Shown in pieces: positions 62,810-64,000 of a stretch of DNA of 64,000 nucleotides (the stretch's first letter is position 1; each line of letters starts with the position of its first letter). Source of the DNA: Herbaspirillum rubrisubalbicans (GTDB lineage: Bacteria > Pseudomonadota > Gammaproteobacteria > Burkholderiales > Burkholderiaceae_D); assembly GCF_003719195.1 (NCBI RefSeq), contig NZ_CP024996.1, positions 3,100,001 to 3,164,000 on the forward strand. The letters run 5' to 3'. The notes below the pieces were generated by a model. That model was not told the DNA's origin. It did not search any database and saw only the letters and a list, made by a program, of their open reading frames with translations. A program made the position numbers and the translations under genes.

Positions 62810-64000
62810 TTATTCGTATTTTCGGGCATCTTCAATGACCTTGCCATCATTGGGCAGGCTGCCCGGCGCCACCAGCAAGACTTCGCCACGCAGCTTGGTG
62901 ACCTCGCGCAGGCTGCCGGCCAGCGCAGCGACATCGATGGCCGGGTGTTCCGGGTCGCCCACTTCGCAATGCAGGGTCATGACGTCATTGGCCATCTCGC
63001 CCGAAACCACCAAGCGCGCGCGCAGCACATCCCCGTGCCGGCGCAGCACATCGGCCACCTGCGAAGGATGCACGAACATGCCGCGCACCTTGGTGGTCTG
63101 GTCGGCGCGTCCCATCCAGCCCTTGATGCGGGTATTGGTACGCCCGCAGGGAGAAGGGCCCGGCACCACCGCCGACAGGTCGCCGGTGCCGAAACGGATC
63201 AGCGGATAGTCGGGATTGAAGGAGGTCACCACCACCTCCCCCACCTCGCCCTCGGCCACCGGATCGCCGGTACCGGGCCGCACGATTTCCAGGATCAGCG
63301 CTTCGTCCAGCACCATGCCGGGATGCACCACGCCGTCGCTCATGGTCTCGTAGGCGATATTGCCGATATCGGCCGAGGCATACAGTTGCAGCACCTGCGC
63401 CACGCCGTGTTCATGGAACCAGTGGCGCAGCGAGGGCGGCAGCGCTTCGGCACTGACCAGGGCGCGCTGCACGCTGGAGATATCGGCGCCCATCTCCTGC
63501 GCCTTCTCGATGATGATCTTCAGGAACGAGGGCGTGCCGACATAGGCATCGGGCTTCAAAGCCGCCATCGCATTGACCTGCAATTCGGTCTGGCCGATGC
63601 CGGCCGGAATCACCGCGCAACCGAGACGGGCCGCTGCGCCTTCGACCATGAAGGCGGCCGGCGTGAAGTGATAGGCAAAACAGTTCTGCAGGATATGCCC
63701 GCCCTGCAGTCCGAGTGCCTTCAGCGCACTGGCAAAACGCCACCAATCCGCGCCCTGCCCCTCGGGATCGTAGATCGGGCCGGGCGAGACGAAGAGCCGC
63801 CGCAATTGCCGGGCAGGCGTGGTGTTCAAGCCACCGAAGGGACGCTCGCGGGTCTGCAGTTCCTTCAGGTCGGACTTGCGCGTGACCGGCAATTGCGCCA
63901 ACGCGGCGCGCGAGTCGATCGCCGCCGCGTCCACGCCATCCAGAATGCGCGCCCAGCCCGCCGCCCCTTGCGCCCGTGCCAACAGTTGCGGCAAGGCCCG
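62810..64000 (-). CDS. Phenylacetate-CoA ligase-like AMP-forming enzyme, N-terminus cut by window edge
   Basis: About 397 codons visible; the gene continues past 64000, since PaaK-like ligases have 20-40 residues before PQLLARAQGAAGWARIL. Segments VSPGPIYDPEGQGADWWRF, QLYASADIGNIAYET, IRFGTGDLSAVVPGPSPCGR and GRADQTTKVRGMFVHPSQV match PaaK-type acyl-CoA ligases; C-terminal lid domain present, ending GKVIEDARKYE. Activates an aryl or other carboxylic acid with ATP and CoA. Tempting partner for the indolepyruvate oxidoreductase, but the genes are 10 kb apart. Confidence 0.87.
   Translation of the reverse strand, partial: RALPQLLARAQGAAGWARILDGVDAAAIDSRAALAQLPVTRKSDLKELQTRERPFGGLNTTPARQLRRLFVSPGPIYDPEGQGADWWRFASALKALGLQGGHILQNCFAYHFTPAAFMVEGAAARLGCAVIPAGIGQTELQVNAMAALKPDAYVGTPSFLKIIIEKAQEMGADISSVQRALVSAEALPPSLRHWFHEHGVAQVLQLYASADIGNIAYETMSDGVVHPGMVLDEALILEIVRPGTGDPVAEGEVGEVVVTSFNPDYPLIRFGTGDLSAVVPGPSPCGRTNTRIKGWMGRADQTTKVRGMFVHPSQVADVLRRHGDVLRARLVVSGEMANDVMTLHCEVGDPEHPAIDVAALAGSLREVTKLRGEVLLVAPGSLPNDGKVIEDARKYE

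Noticed and set aside
1..64000. CRISPR array, prophage, tRNA or rRNA
   Set aside because: No regularly spaced repeats, phage structural genes, cloverleaf sequences or rRNA segments were seen on either strand.

Overview
The window is a stretch of a GC-rich (low-60s percent by eye) beta-proteobacterial chromosome. The gene set (monomeric NADP-isocitrate dehydrogenase, NorR-controlled flavohemoglobin, eutBC with an eat permease, FNR-type regulator, zinc-responsive COG0523-folE2 pair, fused indolepyruvate ferredoxin oxidoreductase, abundant LysR/AraC regulators and GGDEF/EAL proteins) fits Burkholderiales, most likely Oxalobacteraceae such as Herbaspirillum. This assignment is inference from gene content only. 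No rRNA, tRNA, CRISPR array or prophage was seen.

Left part (1-10.9 kb): 5' part of glgA, a 66-residue unknown protein, then norR divergent from hmp. Between them lie three GT-N7-AC motifs, an IHF-type site and a sigma-54 promoter, which is a complete NO-responsive control region. A D-lactate dehydrogenase, an MFS organic-acid symporter, a decayed antitoxin fragment and monomeric icd follow. An IS1182-family element (10913-12480) sits in the intrinsic terminator between icd and eutC. It is flanked by identical 24-bp copies of the complete terminator stem-loop and carries hairpin terminators at both of its own ends.

12.5-31.5 kb: ethanolamine use (eutC, eutB, eat, with an AraC-type eutR divergent from them), a secreted alpha/beta hydrolase, an orphan HMW1C-type protein N-glycosyltransferase, a YkgJ cysteine-cluster protein, a toxin-antitoxin pair with an unusual two-part antitoxin, a NitT/TauT-type ABC importer, a TctDE-like two-component system, a methyltransferase, and a pirin/pirin/DoxX cluster with a divergent LysR regulator.

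32-48 kb: a GlxA-type AraC regulator, MFS transporter, isochorismatase-like hydrolase, FNR-type regulator, a PAP2 phosphatase / lipid-kinase / metallophosphoesterase run, a PepSY membrane protein with a Met/His-rich loop, and a zinc-starvation style unit (twin TGCAAC-N3-GTTGCA palindromes, COG0523 GTPase, folE2). A peptidase-M14-like deacylase, two GNAT acetyltransferases, and an enoyl-CoA hydratase / acyl-CoA dehydrogenase pair follow.

48-64 kb: the fused indolepyruvate oxidoreductase, a c-di-GMP signalling stretch (PAS-GGDEF; later a periplasmic binding protein translationally overlapped with a CHASE-PAS-PAS-GGDEF-EAL protein) with PhzF and a LysR/SDR deletion scar between, a GST, an LpqC-type esterase, small envelope proteins, an AlaC-like aminotransferase and the 3' part of a PaaK-like CoA ligase. 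The most notable items are the terminator-duplicating IS, the orphan HMW1C enzyme, the SBP/CHASE-GGDEF-EAL pair and the zinc-type operators.
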